Assembly: GCA_964617995.1 (NCBI GenBank)
Contig: CAZTXD010000007.1
Span: forward strand, 1 to 49,939
From: CAZTXD01 sp964617995
GTDB taxonomy: Bacteria > Actinomycetota > Acidimicrobiia > Spongiisociales > ZC4RG35
Direction: 5' to 3'
DNA length: 49,939 nucleotides
A program made the translations under genes and the position numbers. Below the pieces are notes generated by a model. That model saw nothing but the letters and a program-made list of their open reading frames with translations, had not been told where the DNA came from and searched no databases. Positions 9,076 through 16,919 of this stretch are shown here, one piece after another; within the stretch, counting starts at the first letter, position 1; the number at the start of each line of letters is the position of its first letter.

Positions 9076-9095
9076 GAGGTCTCAGCGAATTGTAA

Positions 9096-9126
9096 GAGAG
9101 GAGGCTGGGCAGGCCAGCCTCCTCTC
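9096..9126 (-). terminator. Perfect 13-bp hairpin between binding-protein and permease genes (attenuator or mRNA stabiliser)
   Basis: GAGAGGAGGCTGG and its exact reverse complement are separated by five bases. On the minus-strand transcript the stem is followed by TTACAATT, only a partial U tract. Its place after the binding-protein stop and before the permease start fits a partial terminator or 3'-end-protecting hairpin, which in many ABC operons makes binding protein more abundant than permease. That role is inferred. Confidence 0.7.
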
Positions 9127-9145
9127 CGCTTGTTTCTGGGAACGG

Positions 9146-10192
9146 TCAGTCTTCGATATTGCTGACAACTCCTCCGGGGTTCTCCGAGATCAGCACGTCC
9201 TGCTCGGCCGCGAGGTCAACCCACGCCTCGACCCCCTCCCGAACTTCGGGGCTCCAGTCGTTGGTGAACAGAGGGATCGCGGTGACCTGTTCGGCGATGA
9301 GCTCTAGGACCTCGGGGTCATCCTGACCCAACAGGGTTCGGTAAGGCTCCTCCGTGATCCGCGCCGGATCCTCCAAGATCCACTCGATAGCGTCGTCCCA
9401 TGATGCCTTCACAGCGCGAGCGAGATCGGGATTCGCGTCGAGCCACTCGTCCGAAGCTGCCATCTCTGAAAGATGCGAGATCGCGCCGCCGGGGAGCTCA
9501 ACGCCGGCGGTAGGTCCGAACATACAGCGCGCACCTACCTGGATCATTGCTCGGCTCTGGTGGGGTACGAAGTTGAAGATCGCTTCCACCTCGTCATCTT
9601 GGAGAAGCTCGACCAGCGCCGGAGGTCCTGTCGTCACCAGGTTGTAATCGTCGAGGAGGTTGAACCCATAGAGGGTATGCAACACGATCGTGAAGCTCGT
9701 CGTTGTTCCTGAGTCCACCCCGAAGTGTCCAACATCTAGACCTATGAGGTCTTCAGGACTCTCATACGGTGCGTCCTCCTTCACGAGGATGCAGTTGTTG
9801 TTGTTGAGGATCGGGTAGAACACCGACACATTCAGGCCCTCCGTGCGGGCGATCGCCGCCCCAATCGCGTCGTAGTCGAAAGCGACGTCGGACTCGCCTT
9901 GGAGGAAGAATGTCTCCGATGCGTCAGGATCGTTGTAGAAGAACTCACCTCGATAGCCATTGGCTTCGTCGAGCCCGTTTTCCTCCACGATCAGGGCCGC
10001 CACACCGGTGAGTCCTCCGCTGAGTGCAGAGATCCTCACCACGGGCAACTCGGCCGTAGTCGTTTCTGTAGGGGCTTCGGTGGTGGGTGCGTCATCCGAG
10101 GCTGTCGTCGGGGTCACTTCATCGCCACCACAAGCGACGACGAGGAATGCAACCACCATCATCATGCTCAGCCAAGCTCTACGTTCTCCCAT
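9146..10192 (-). CDS. ABC transporter substrate-binding lipoprotein (NMT1/THI5-like, NitT/TauT family)
   Basis: A 348-residue exported binding protein. It begins with a signal peptide and lipobox (VVACGG, Cys about residue 21), then a Thr/Glu-rich linker, then an NMT1-like two-lobe domain (VRISALSGG near residue 53). I chose the ATG at 10192 because AGAAGGGAG lies just upstream and the lipoprotein signal begins there; the longer open frame has no family support. It is first in an operon with the two permeases; the ATPase is encoded at 4529. The family binds small molecules such as pyrimidines, sulfonates and aromatic acids; the ligand here is unknown. Confidence 0.92.
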   Translation of the reverse strand: MGERRAWLSMMMVVAFLVVACGGDEVTPTTASDDAPTTEAPTETTTAELPVVRISALSGGLTGVAALIVEENGLDEANGYRGEFFYNDPDASETFFLQGESDVAFDYDAIGAAIARTEGLNVSVFYPILNNNNCILVKEDAPYESPEDLIGLDVGHFGVDSGTTTSFTIVLHTLYGFNLLDDYNLVTTGPPALVELLQDDEVEAIFNFVPHQSRAMIQVGARCMFGPTAGVELPGGAISHLSEMAASDEWLDANPDLARAVKASWDDAIEWILEDPARITEEPYRTLLGQDDPEVLELIAEQVTAIPLFTNDWSPEVREGVEAWVDLAAEQDVLISENPGGVVSNIED

Positions 10193-10513
10193 GGGAGCTC
10201 CCTTCTGCTCCTGTCGGCCGGTTCTGTGTATTATGCACGACCTGGCGAGCCAATGACGCCCCGAGTCGAGTTTTCTTGTCCGTTGTGACCGATCCGTCGG
10301 GGCCCATCGGACTCTTCCCGGCAGGTCGGGTCGGTGTCCTCCGAGTAGGAAGAGGGCTAGGTCGATCACGGTGCTGCAACGCAGAAGCTGCGCGTGGTGC
10401 TGCCGCATTTGGTGATGGTGGATTCGACGAGTGCGGTGAACTCCGTGTTCTGGCAGGCAGAGGTGTTCGAGCGCCGGACATCCCGATCGGGAGAGAGAGC
10501 CCTCTCAGTGCTG
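10193..10513. other. Intergenic region without a recognisable gene
   Basis: This is 321 bases between the binding-protein start and the downstream end of the luciferase-like gene. It contains the operator-like palindrome at 10226 near its left end. Short open frames run through it on both strands but none has a ribosome site or a recognisable product. Confidence 0.5.
10226..10238. promoter_or_regulatory. AT-rich near-palindrome upstream of transporter operon, candidate GntR operator 2
   Basis: GTGTATTATGCAC is palindromic except for its centre and one symmetric pair. It lies 34 bases upstream of the binding-protein ATG. Its first 11 bases match the core of the palindrome at 5526-5536 at 9 positions. 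On the minus strand it contains CATAAT, a plausible -10 box, which would give a leader of about 30 bases. A repressor bound here would block that promoter. Confidence 0.5.
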
Positions 10514-11518
10514 CTACACGGAAAAAAGGTCGAGAAGCCGTTGAGCCTGGTGCTTGGCGGCCGGGCGAAGCACGGTGACTTGGACCCCAACTTCCCGATA
10601 GCGGTCGACTTTCTCCCTCACCTCGTCGGGAGTGCCCGACGCCGTCATGCCTTCGACGTAGCTGTCCGGAACCGCTTCGACGAGGGCTTGCTTTCCTCCC
10701 CGCTCCCAGGCTTCTTCGAACTCGGGGATGTCCTCTTCGCGGATGTAGGGCTCGCCGACCCGCATCTTCGGTCCGGCGATGAAAGGAAGCTGGATCGGGT
10801 CGAACTTGGTGGCGACCTCCCAGCGGACCTGATCCAGCGCCGTTGCATGGTCGTCCTCGATGGAGCAGTTGACTATCTGTGCGACGATGAAGTCGCCCCA
10901 GTTGCGGCCTGCCTCTTCCAGGGACTCACGGACTATGGCGATGGCGTTGGCCGAGTACTCCGGCGAGCACACAGCGTTCAGCATCACACCGTCACCGATC
11001 TTGCCGGCGAGTCGCAATCCGGTGGTGCTGGTGGCGGGGATGAGGAATGGGATGTGATCCCGGACCGGCTCGAAACCGAGTTGGGCGTTGTCGAAGCTGA
11101 CGACATCACCGTGGTAGGAGGCGTTCTGGCCGCTGATGACCAGACGCATCGCCTCGACCCATTCACGGAGTGTCGTGGGAGGCGAGATCGGCTCCAGCCC
11201 ATAGCGGCTGGCGTGGGTGTTCGTGCATGCGCCGGGTGACAGGATCATTCGACCGCCCGTGATCTCGTCGAGCGAAGCGATGGTTTGGGCCATGACCAAC
11301 GGATTGCGGATCCGGACGGTCTGAGTTGCGCCGAGAGTCATTCGCTCCGTTGCCAAGCCGGCCGCGGTCAACGCAGAGACGGAATCCCGGTTGAGCTCGA
11401 TCGTCTCCGAGAAGAACCCCATCACGAACCCGCGTTCGTCCGCCTTCTTCATCCAGTCGGCGATCTCCCGAACGTTCATGTTCGGGTCATAGCCGGTGGC
11501 GAATCCGACTCCCTGCAT
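10514..11518 (-). CDS. LLM-class (luciferase-like) flavin/F420-dependent oxidoreductase
   Basis: A 334-residue TIM-barrel protein of the bacterial luciferase-like family. Such enzymes use F420 or reduced FMN for hydride transfer or monooxygenation. Family features are the N-terminal strand GVGFATGYDP, the TERMTLGATQTVRIRNP stretch (seen as MTLGATQT) and GGRMILSPGA near residue 95. The ATG at 11518 follows GGAGAGG six bases upstream; a GTG 15 bases earlier is less likely. It is divergent from a MarR regulator, with an 18-bp operator-like element between them that recurs in front of hyuA. The gene therefore probably belongs to the same pathway as HyuAB. Confidence 0.9.
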   Translation of the reverse strand: MQGVGFATGYDPNMNVREIADWMKKADERGFVMGFFSETIELNRDSVSALTAAGLATERMTLGATQTVRIRNPLVMAQTIASLDEITGGRMILSPGACTNTHASRYGLEPISPPTTLREWVEAMRLVISGQNASYHGDVVSFDNAQLGFEPVRDHIPFLIPATSTTGLRLAGKIGDGVMLNAVCSPEYSANAIAIVRESLEEAGRNWGDFIVAQIVNCSIEDDHATALDQVRWEVATKFDPIQLPFIAGPKMRVGEPYIREEDIPEFEEAWERGGKQALVEAVPDSYVEGMTASGTPDEVREKVDRYREVGVQVTVLRPAAKHQAQRLLDLFSV

Positions 11519-11541
11519 CTTCCACCTCTCCACGTCCGTGA

Positions 11542-11559
11542 TATATCAACGTTAAGATA
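11542..11559. promoter_or_regulatory. MarR-type operator candidate, copy A
   Basis: The minus-strand reading is TATCTTAACGTTGATATA, an imperfect palindrome in the divergent promoter between the luciferase-like gene and the marR gene. It matches the element at 16107-16124 at 15 of 18 positions. TATCTTGA half-sites are common for MarR proteins. The position, 24 bases from the luciferase-like ATG and 39 from the marR GTG, suits simultaneous repression. Confidence 0.65.
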
Positions 11560-11597
11560 ACAGGATGGGGGAGGATGTCAGATAGCATCGGGTAGGC

Positions 11598-12140
11598 GTG
11601 GAACATCTCGACTACGTTGATCAGCTGATCGCCCAGTGGCGACGTCAGCGGCCCGCCCTCGACGTCAGCACCATGGGTGTGATCGGTCGGATCTCACGTC
11701 TGTCCCGTCTGCTGGAGCGACGGATAGAGGAGGTGTTCGCCGCTCACGGACTGCAAGGAGGCCGCTTCGACGTACTCGCCGCTTTGGTGCGAGCGGGGGA
11801 GCCCCACCGTCTCACACCCACACAGCTGTACAACTCCCTGCTCGTCTCATCCGGGGCGATAACCAACCGGATCGATCGTTTGGTCGATGAGGGGCTCGTG
11901 ACCAGGGGCGCAAGCGTCAGTGATCGGCGGAGCATGCCGGTTCAGTTGACGGAAACCGGGCGTGATCTACTCGACGAGGCCCTCATCGCTCACCTCAAGA
12001 ATGAAGAGGAGCTGATCGCGGTGCTCGAGCCCCGTGAGCGCGAGCTGCTCGCCCAGATCCTCCGGGGTTGGCTCATCGCCCTCGGTGACCTGCACCATCC
12101 GGTCGACGCGGTCGACGACGCGGCCGGTCTCTCCGAATAG
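11598..12140 (+). CDS. MarR-family winged-helix transcriptional regulator
   Basis: A 180-residue MarR protein. The winged helix spans roughly residues 55-125: TPTQLYNSLLVSSGAITNRIDRL is the recognition region (key part SSGAITNRI), followed by the wing DRRSMPVQLT with the family Asp-Arg-Arg. Helical dimerisation segments flank it. The start is GTG at 11598. It is divergent from the luciferase-like oxidoreductase and probably controls that gene and the hyu/SDR divergon through the shared 18-bp element. Effectors of such proteins are usually small aromatic acids; the one here is unknown. Confidence 0.93.
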   Translation: MEHLDYVDQLIAQWRRQRPALDVSTMGVIGRISRLSRLLERRIEEVFAAHGLQGGRFDVLAALVRAGEPHRLTPTQLYNSLLVSSGAITNRIDRLVDEGLVTRGASVSDRRSMPVQLTETGRDLLDEALIAHLKNEEELIAVLEPRERELLAQILRGWLIALGDLHHPVDAVDDAAGLSE

Positions 12141-12168
12141 CCCGGGTCGGGCGGTGTCGCTGGTGTGC

Positions 12169-12300
12169 CGAACCCCGGGTTGTAGACACCGCATGTGCGG
12201 GTCCACAGCCCACAGATCAGCCCGACGTCAGAGACCGGGGCGAACCCCGGGTTGTAGACCCCGCATATGTCGGCCTGGAACCCAGGGTTCCACATCCCGC
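12169..12300. repeat. Intergenic repeat cluster with palindromic core
   Basis: Two 29-base copies (12169-12197 and 12241-12269) match at 27 positions and share the palindromic core AACCCCGGGTT. A third, degenerate unit at 12277-12300 contains the perfect palindrome GGAACCC-A-GGGTTCC. They fill the 213-base gap between the convergent marR and hyuB genes. They could be REP-like elements or form transcript-end hairpins. No gene is recognisable here. Confidence 0.75.
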
Positions 12301-12353
12301 CCCCTGACTCGCATCGACCGCATCACGGGCGGGTCGAACTCAGGGAGAGAGGT

Positions 12354-14021
12354 TCAGGTGACTGGGTCTCTCTCCAAGTTGCCCTGGTCGTCGACGTGGA
12401 CCCCGTAGTCGGATAGAGCGCGCCCGGCTGTGACGAGGCCCTCGGCCACGTCGGCCGCAACCGCGGCCGGGTCACGTTCAGTGGGGTCGTAGAAGCCACC
12501 TCCTCCGGGGAGTTCGAGGATGTACCTGGTTCCTGCGGGCAGCCGGTTGCTCAGTTTGGGGTTCCTGCTCTCTCCGACCGAGGTGGAGAACCCCCCGCGT
12601 CCCCCCTCCCGGCCGCCCATGTACCCCTCGGCCGGGAACCGGAGGCGATCCGACAGTGACGAAACGACGAACGCTTCACCTGTGCGGACTTCGACTTCGA
12701 TCCGCTGGCCCAATCCCCCGCGGTACTTCCCCGGTCCACCGGAATCCGGCCGGAGTTCCTTGTGCCGGAAGACCAGGGGTGAGGTCGTCTCTGTTATCTC
12801 TACCGGAGCGGTGGCTATGCCGCTGGGGAAGCTCGTCGTGGAAGGTCCGTCCTGATCGGGTCGTGCTCCCATGCCGCCGGAGGCGAAGAAGACCGTTACG
12901 AAGCGATTCTCTCCCGCTCCGCGTGTGGTCGTGAGCCACACGTTGCCGGCGCCTTCCGCGATGACCCGCTCGGGGATCACATCCGCCAGGGCACCGAGGA
13001 CGGCGTGAGGGAGGAAGTGCCCCACGATGTGGCGAGCCGCCACCGCTGCCGGGAACCGTGGATTGAGGATGCTGCCTTCCGGGGCGGTGACCGTCACCGG
13101 TTGAAAGCTCCCGTCGTTGTGAGGGACTTCCGGGGAGATGGCGCACTTGAGGGCGTAGGAGGTATAGGCGGCGGTGTAGTTCAACACGACGTTCATGCCG
13201 CGACTGACCTGAGGTGAACTGCCCGAGTAGTCGACCGTTATCTCATCGTCCGCAATCGTCACCTGACATGAGATCTTCACGGGCTCATCGATGCCATCGG
13301 TGTGGATCACCTTGTGATAGGTGCCGTCCGGGATCTCTCGGATCGCTGCCCGCGTCGCTTGCTCGGAGCGCCCCCGGATCTCGCGGCTCAGCTCTTCCAG
13401 GTCTTCCAGCTCGAACTCTTCCAGGTACTCCACCAGCCGGGTGGCCCCGACCTGGTTGCCGGCGACCTGGGCGTGTATGTCGCCGACCACTTCCCGTGGG
13501 GCACGTACGTTGGCCTTCACAATCTTGAAGAGCTCCTCATTGGGCTCGCCACCGTCGTAGAGCTTCGTGATCGGTATCGCCAGGCCCTCCTCGAACACCT
13601 CGTTTGCGTCTGCGGAAAGGCCCCGGCCGCCTATGTCGACTGCGTGACAGCAGTTGCCGAAGAACCCGATCAGCCTGGGACCGGAGAAAACGGGTGTGAC
13701 GACGGACAGGTCGTTGAGCTGGCCGGACGTCTGCCAGGGATCGTTGGTGATCAGCACGTCTCCCGGCTGAAGAGCGTGTCCCGGGTATGCCGCCAGGAAA
13801 TGGTGCATCGACGTGGCGAGCGAGTTGATGTGCCCCGGTGTCCCGGTGACGGCCTGAGCCAGCATCCGACCGTCGGTATCGAAGACGGCCGCCGACAGAT
13901 CACCGGACTCTCTCACGATCGGTGTGAACGAGGTGCGCTGGAGTGCCGCGGCCTGTTCGTTCGCAACTGTGATCAGCCGCGTCCACAGGATCTCGAGCGT
14001 GACAGGGTCGATCTCAGCCAT
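12354..14021 (-). CDS. hyuB: Hydantoinase/oxoprolinase B subunit (HyuB-like)
   Basis: A 555-residue protein of the hydantoinase B family, which partners HyuA in ATP-dependent opening of hydantoin, N-methylhydantoin or 5-oxoproline rings, or in acetone-carboxylase-type reactions. Family marks are DPVTLEILW at the start, VRESGDLSAAVFD (about 35-47), LITNDPW (about 89-95) and the Gly-rich C-terminal part (RGGFSTS, ELPGGGGF). The start overlaps the hyuA stop by eight bases. With HyuA it probably forms the ring-opening enzyme of the MarR-controlled pathway. The exact substrate cannot be assigned from sequence. Confidence 0.92.
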   Translation of the reverse strand: MAEIDPVTLEILWTRLITVANEQAAALQRTSFTPIVRESGDLSAAVFDTDGRMLAQAVTGTPGHINSLATSMHHFLAAYPGHALQPGDVLITNDPWQTSGQLNDLSVVTPVFSGPRLIGFFGNCCHAVDIGGRGLSADANEVFEEGLAIPITKLYDGGEPNEELFKIVKANVRAPREVVGDIHAQVAGNQVGATRLVEYLEEFELEDLEELSREIRGRSEQATRAAIREIPDGTYHKVIHTDGIDEPVKISCQVTIADDEITVDYSGSSPQVSRGMNVVLNYTAAYTSYALKCAISPEVPHNDGSFQPVTVTAPEGSILNPRFPAAVAARHIVGHFLPHAVLGALADVIPERVIAEGAGNVWLTTTRGAGENRFVTVFFASGGMGARPDQDGPSTTSFPSGIATAPVEITETTSPLVFRHKELRPDSGGPGKYRGGLGQRIEVEVRTGEAFVVSSLSDRLRFPAEGYMGGREGGRGGFSTSVGESRNPKLSNRLPAGTRYILELPGGGGFYDPTERDPAAVAADVAEGLVTAGRALSDYGVHVDDQGNLERDPVT

Positions 14022-16086
14022 CGATCCGCGCCTCCAGGTTTCCGACCTCGTCGACGATGACCGTCCCTCCGGGTCCGATCACGACCGTAGATTCCCGCTC
14101 CTCGACCACGCATGGGCCTTTGAGGATCGTCCCGGGTTCGAGACTGTATCTGTCGTAGACGTCTCCCGTGACCAACCCCTTCGTCTCGGCGAACCACATC
14201 TTCCGGGTTCCCTTGAGTGCCGTGTCCGAGGGGGTGTGCAAGCTGCTCACCTGGGGCCGGGGCGATTCGCCACTGACTCGTACCCGCCAGGTGAGGACCT
14301 CGGCTTCTACATCCGGCGGGCGGGAGCCGAAGAGCCGCAGGTACTCGGTCAGGAACCGTTGGTTCACCACCTCCCCGTCCAGTCCACTCGGTTCGGTCGC
14401 CAACTCGACCGTGATGCTGTCTCCCTGACCCTGGTATCGGATATCGGCGGCGATGAGAACCGCCATGCTCGCTGCGCTGCCGCCCGTGGCTTCGAGCTCG
14501 GATTTCCCGGCTTCGATCATCTCGCGGAGAGCGGCCCGGAGGTCGATCCAGTCGATGCCCGGGACAGTCGACGGAAGGCTGCGTGCGAACTCGAAAGCTG
14601 GTGGTGCAGTGAGCATCCCGAACGCGGAACCCACCCCGGCATGGGGAGGAAACACGATGTGGTCGATCCCGAGTGCCCTCGCCACGCCCCACGCGTGGAC
14701 CGGTCCGGCCCCTCCGGTCGCTACCAGGGTGAATGGCCGCAGGTCCTTGCCGCGCTCGATGGCGTGCATGCGAGCGGCGTTGGCCATGTTCTCGTTGACG
14801 ACCCGATGGATGGCAGCCGCCGTGTCGATGGTCGACAGTCCCAACCCGGCACCCAGCTCGGCTATCGCCTCCTCGGCCGAGACCATGTCCAGGCTCATCT
14901 GGCCCCCCAGGAAGAAGTCGGGATTGAGGTAGCCGAGGACCAGGTCTGCATCCGTTACCGTCGGTTGATCCCCCCCGAGTCCATAGCACGCTGGTCCCGG
15001 ATCGGATGCCGCGCTGTCCGGCCCCACCTTGGGAAGGCCGAAGGGTCCAACGCGGGCAATACTCCCTCCGCCTGCGCCGATCTCGAGGAGATCGACCACT
15101 GGAACGCGGATAGGCATCCCGCTTCCCTTGGTGAATCGGTAGACGCGGGCTGCTTCGTGCTCGCGGGCGATCAGCGGCGTACCATCCTCCACCAACCCCG
15201 CCTTGGCCGTGGTTCCGCCCATGTCGAAGGCGAGGACGTCCTGCGTTCCGCCTCTGGACCCAAAGAATGCCGCAGCCAGAACCCCGGCCGCCGGCCCCGA
15301 CTCGAGGAGTCTGATGGGGAACTTCCGGGCGGTATCAGTCGTGGCCAGGCCACCGGTCGAGAGCATTATGTGAAGCGGTGCCTCGATCCCGTCGTCCTGG
15401 AGATTCTTTTCCAGCTGCCGTAGGTACCTATCGAAGATGGGAAGCACATACGCGTTCGCCACGGTGGTCGAGGTTCGGTGATACTCGCCGACCTCCGGGG
15501 AGACATCGCTCGATAGCGTCACGGCGATCTCGGGCAATTCCCGTTTCAGTGCATCGGCGGCGGCTCGTTCGTGGTCGGGATGTCGATAGGCATGGAGAAA
15601 GCACACCGCCACCGCTTCCACGCCATCCTCCTGAAGAGACGGGATCAACGCCGAAACCTCGTCGAGGCGTATCGGCCTGTCCACCGTGCCGTCGGCGAGG
15701 ACCCGCTCGTCGATCCCGTATCGTCGACGTCTCGGCACCAAGGGCTCCGGCATCTGGATGAACAGGTCATACATGTCGTACCGCTGCTCCTTGCCGGAGG
15801 TGAGAACATCCCTGAACCCCTTGGTCGTGATCAGGGCTATGACGGCGCCTCTCCGCTCGATGAGGGAGTTCGTGACCAGTGTTGTTCCGTGAACGACCTC
15901 AGCCACCGACTCACGGCGCCAGCCGGAGAGCAGCTCTCTGATCCCGGTCGCTACTCCGTCTGACGGATCGGGGTAGGTAGTCAGCGTCTTCGCCGTGGCG
16001 ACGAGCAGGTCGTCCTGGTGGAGTACCAGGTCGGTGAACGTGCCGCCGATGTCGACGGCGACGCGCAGCGAATCCACATTCGTCAT
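14014..16086 (-). CDS. hyuA: Hydantoinase/oxoprolinase A subunit (HyuA-like)
   Basis: A 690-residue ASKHA-fold ATPase subunit. The N-terminal phosphate loop is VDIGGTFTD (residues 11-19) and the second nucleotide-binding stretch is AFDMGGTTAK (about 290). The central hydantoinase A domain and C-terminal acetone-carboxylase-like domain give the normal length. The ATG at 16086 is 20 bases from the operator-like element at 16107-16124. Divergent from it run SDR, exporter, aminotransferase and aldolase genes. Confidence 0.93.
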   Translation of the reverse strand: MTNVDSLRVAVDIGGTFTDLVLHQDDLLVATAKTLTTYPDPSDGVATGIRELLSGWRRESVAEVVHGTTLVTNSLIERRGAVIALITTKGFRDVLTSGKEQRYDMYDLFIQMPEPLVPRRRRYGIDERVLADGTVDRPIRLDEVSALIPSLQEDGVEAVAVCFLHAYRHPDHERAAADALKRELPEIAVTLSSDVSPEVGEYHRTSTTVANAYVLPIFDRYLRQLEKNLQDDGIEAPLHIMLSTGGLATTDTARKFPIRLLESGPAAGVLAAAFFGSRGGTQDVLAFDMGGTTAKAGLVEDGTPLIAREHEAARVYRFTKGSGMPIRVPVVDLLEIGAGGGSIARVGPFGLPKVGPDSAASDPGPACYGLGGDQPTVTDADLVLGYLNPDFFLGGQMSLDMVSAEEAIAELGAGLGLSTIDTAAAIHRVVNENMANAARMHAIERGKDLRPFTLVATGGAGPVHAWGVARALGIDHIVFPPHAGVGSAFGMLTAPPAFEFARSLPSTVPGIDWIDLRAALREMIEAGKSELEATGGSAASMAVLIAADIRYQGQGDSITVELATEPSGLDGEVVNQRFLTEYLRLFGSRPPDVEAEVLTWRVRVSGESPRPQVSSLHTPSDTALKGTRKMWFAETKGLVTGDVYDRYSLEPGTILKGPCVVEERESTVVIGPGGTVIVDEVGNLEARIDG

Positions 16087-16106
16087 GGTTGTCCGGGTAA
16101 CGCTAG

Positions 16107-16124
16107 CATCTCAACGTCAAGATA
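16107..16124. promoter_or_regulatory. MarR-type operator candidate, copy B
   Basis: The minus-strand reading is TATCTTGACGTTGAGATG. It shares TATCTT-R-ACGTTGA-K-AT with copy A at 11542-11559. It lies in the 77-base divergent region between hyuA and the SDR gene, the only other divergent promoter of this block. This places the HyuAB and SDR operons under the MarR regulator encoded at 11598 (inference). Confidence 0.65.
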
Positions 16125-16163
16125 CTTGTCGCGACAGCTCACGTCATATGGGACGGCCAGCGG

Positions 16164-16916
16164 ATGTGGGAAATTGACCTGTCGGGCGCCACGGCGCTCG
16201 TGACCGGAGCCAGCAGGGGTATAGGGCGAGCGATCGCTTTGGGACTGGCCCATGCCGGGGCGGACGTTGTTGGTGTGGCCCGATCGGAAGAGGCGCTGGC
16301 TGAGTTGTGCGCCGACATAGAGAGCGCCGGTTCGACGTGCTCACCGGTGGTCGCCGACCTGGCCGGCATCGATTCGATCGCGAAGGTGGCGGATGCCGGC
16401 TGGGGATGGAAACACGGTGTCGACATACTCGTGAATGCTGCCGGGTTGATCATCCGCCACGACCCACCCGACGTGACCCCGGAGGATTTCGACCGGGTGA
16501 TGGCCGTCAATGTGCGGGCTCCATTTCTCCTCACCCAGGAGGTCGGATGGCGGATGCGAGAGCGAGGCAATGGCTGCATCGTCAACGTCGCTTCCGTTGC
16601 CGGGGAAGAGGTGACGGGTGCCCCGCTGATGTATCAGGCGAGCAAGGCTGCACTGATCCATCTCACTCGTGGCTTCGCCGCCCGCCTGGCTCCTCAGGTT
16701 CGGGTGAATGCGGTCGGCCCCGGGTACATCCGCACGAGCCTGAACGAGGAGTGGCTGAGCCACGAGGACAACCTGCGCTGGGTCGAGGAGCGCACCGCTT
16801 CCCGGCGAGTGGGCGTGCCCGACGACGTCGTAGGAGCCGTGCTCTTCCTCGCCTCTCCGGCTGCCTCCTACATAAATGGTCAGCATCTGAGGATCGATGG
16901 AGGATGGGGCATCTAG
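16164..16916 (+). CDS. Short-chain dehydrogenase/reductase (SDR family oxidoreductase)
   Basis: A 250-residue classical SDR. The NAD(P)-binding motif is TGASRGIG (14-21) and NAAG is at 91-94. The catalytic residues are Ser144 (NVASVAG), Tyr157 and Lys161 (YQASK). The C-terminal IDGGWGI ending is typical. It would oxidise or reduce a hydroxyl/keto intermediate. It opens a plus-strand operon with the exporter, aminotransferase and aldolase genes. The ATG at 16164 lacks a strong ribosome site; a nearby ATG at 16148 is out of frame. Confidence 0.95.
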   Translation: MWEIDLSGATALVTGASRGIGRAIALGLAHAGADVVGVARSEEALAELCADIESAGSTCSPVVADLAGIDSIAKVADAGWGWKHGVDILVNAAGLIIRHDPPDVTPEDFDRVMAVNVRAPFLLTQEVGWRMRERGNGCIVNVASVAGEEVTGAPLMYQASKAALIHLTRGFAARLAPQVRVNAVGPGYIRTSLNEEWLSHEDNLRWVEERTASRRVGVPDDVVGAVLFLASPAASYINGQHLRIDGGWGI

Positions 16917-16919
16917 AGG

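Noticed and set aside
10366..10590. 74-codon minus-strand frame between the binding-protein and luciferase-like genes
   Set aside because: It overlaps the luciferase-like gene end, has unbiased codons, and no recognisable product or ribosome site.
11990..12295. Minus-strand frame with repeated CGVYNPGF peptide
   Set aside because: It is the translation of the intergenic DNA repeat, overlaps marR, and has no ribosome site.
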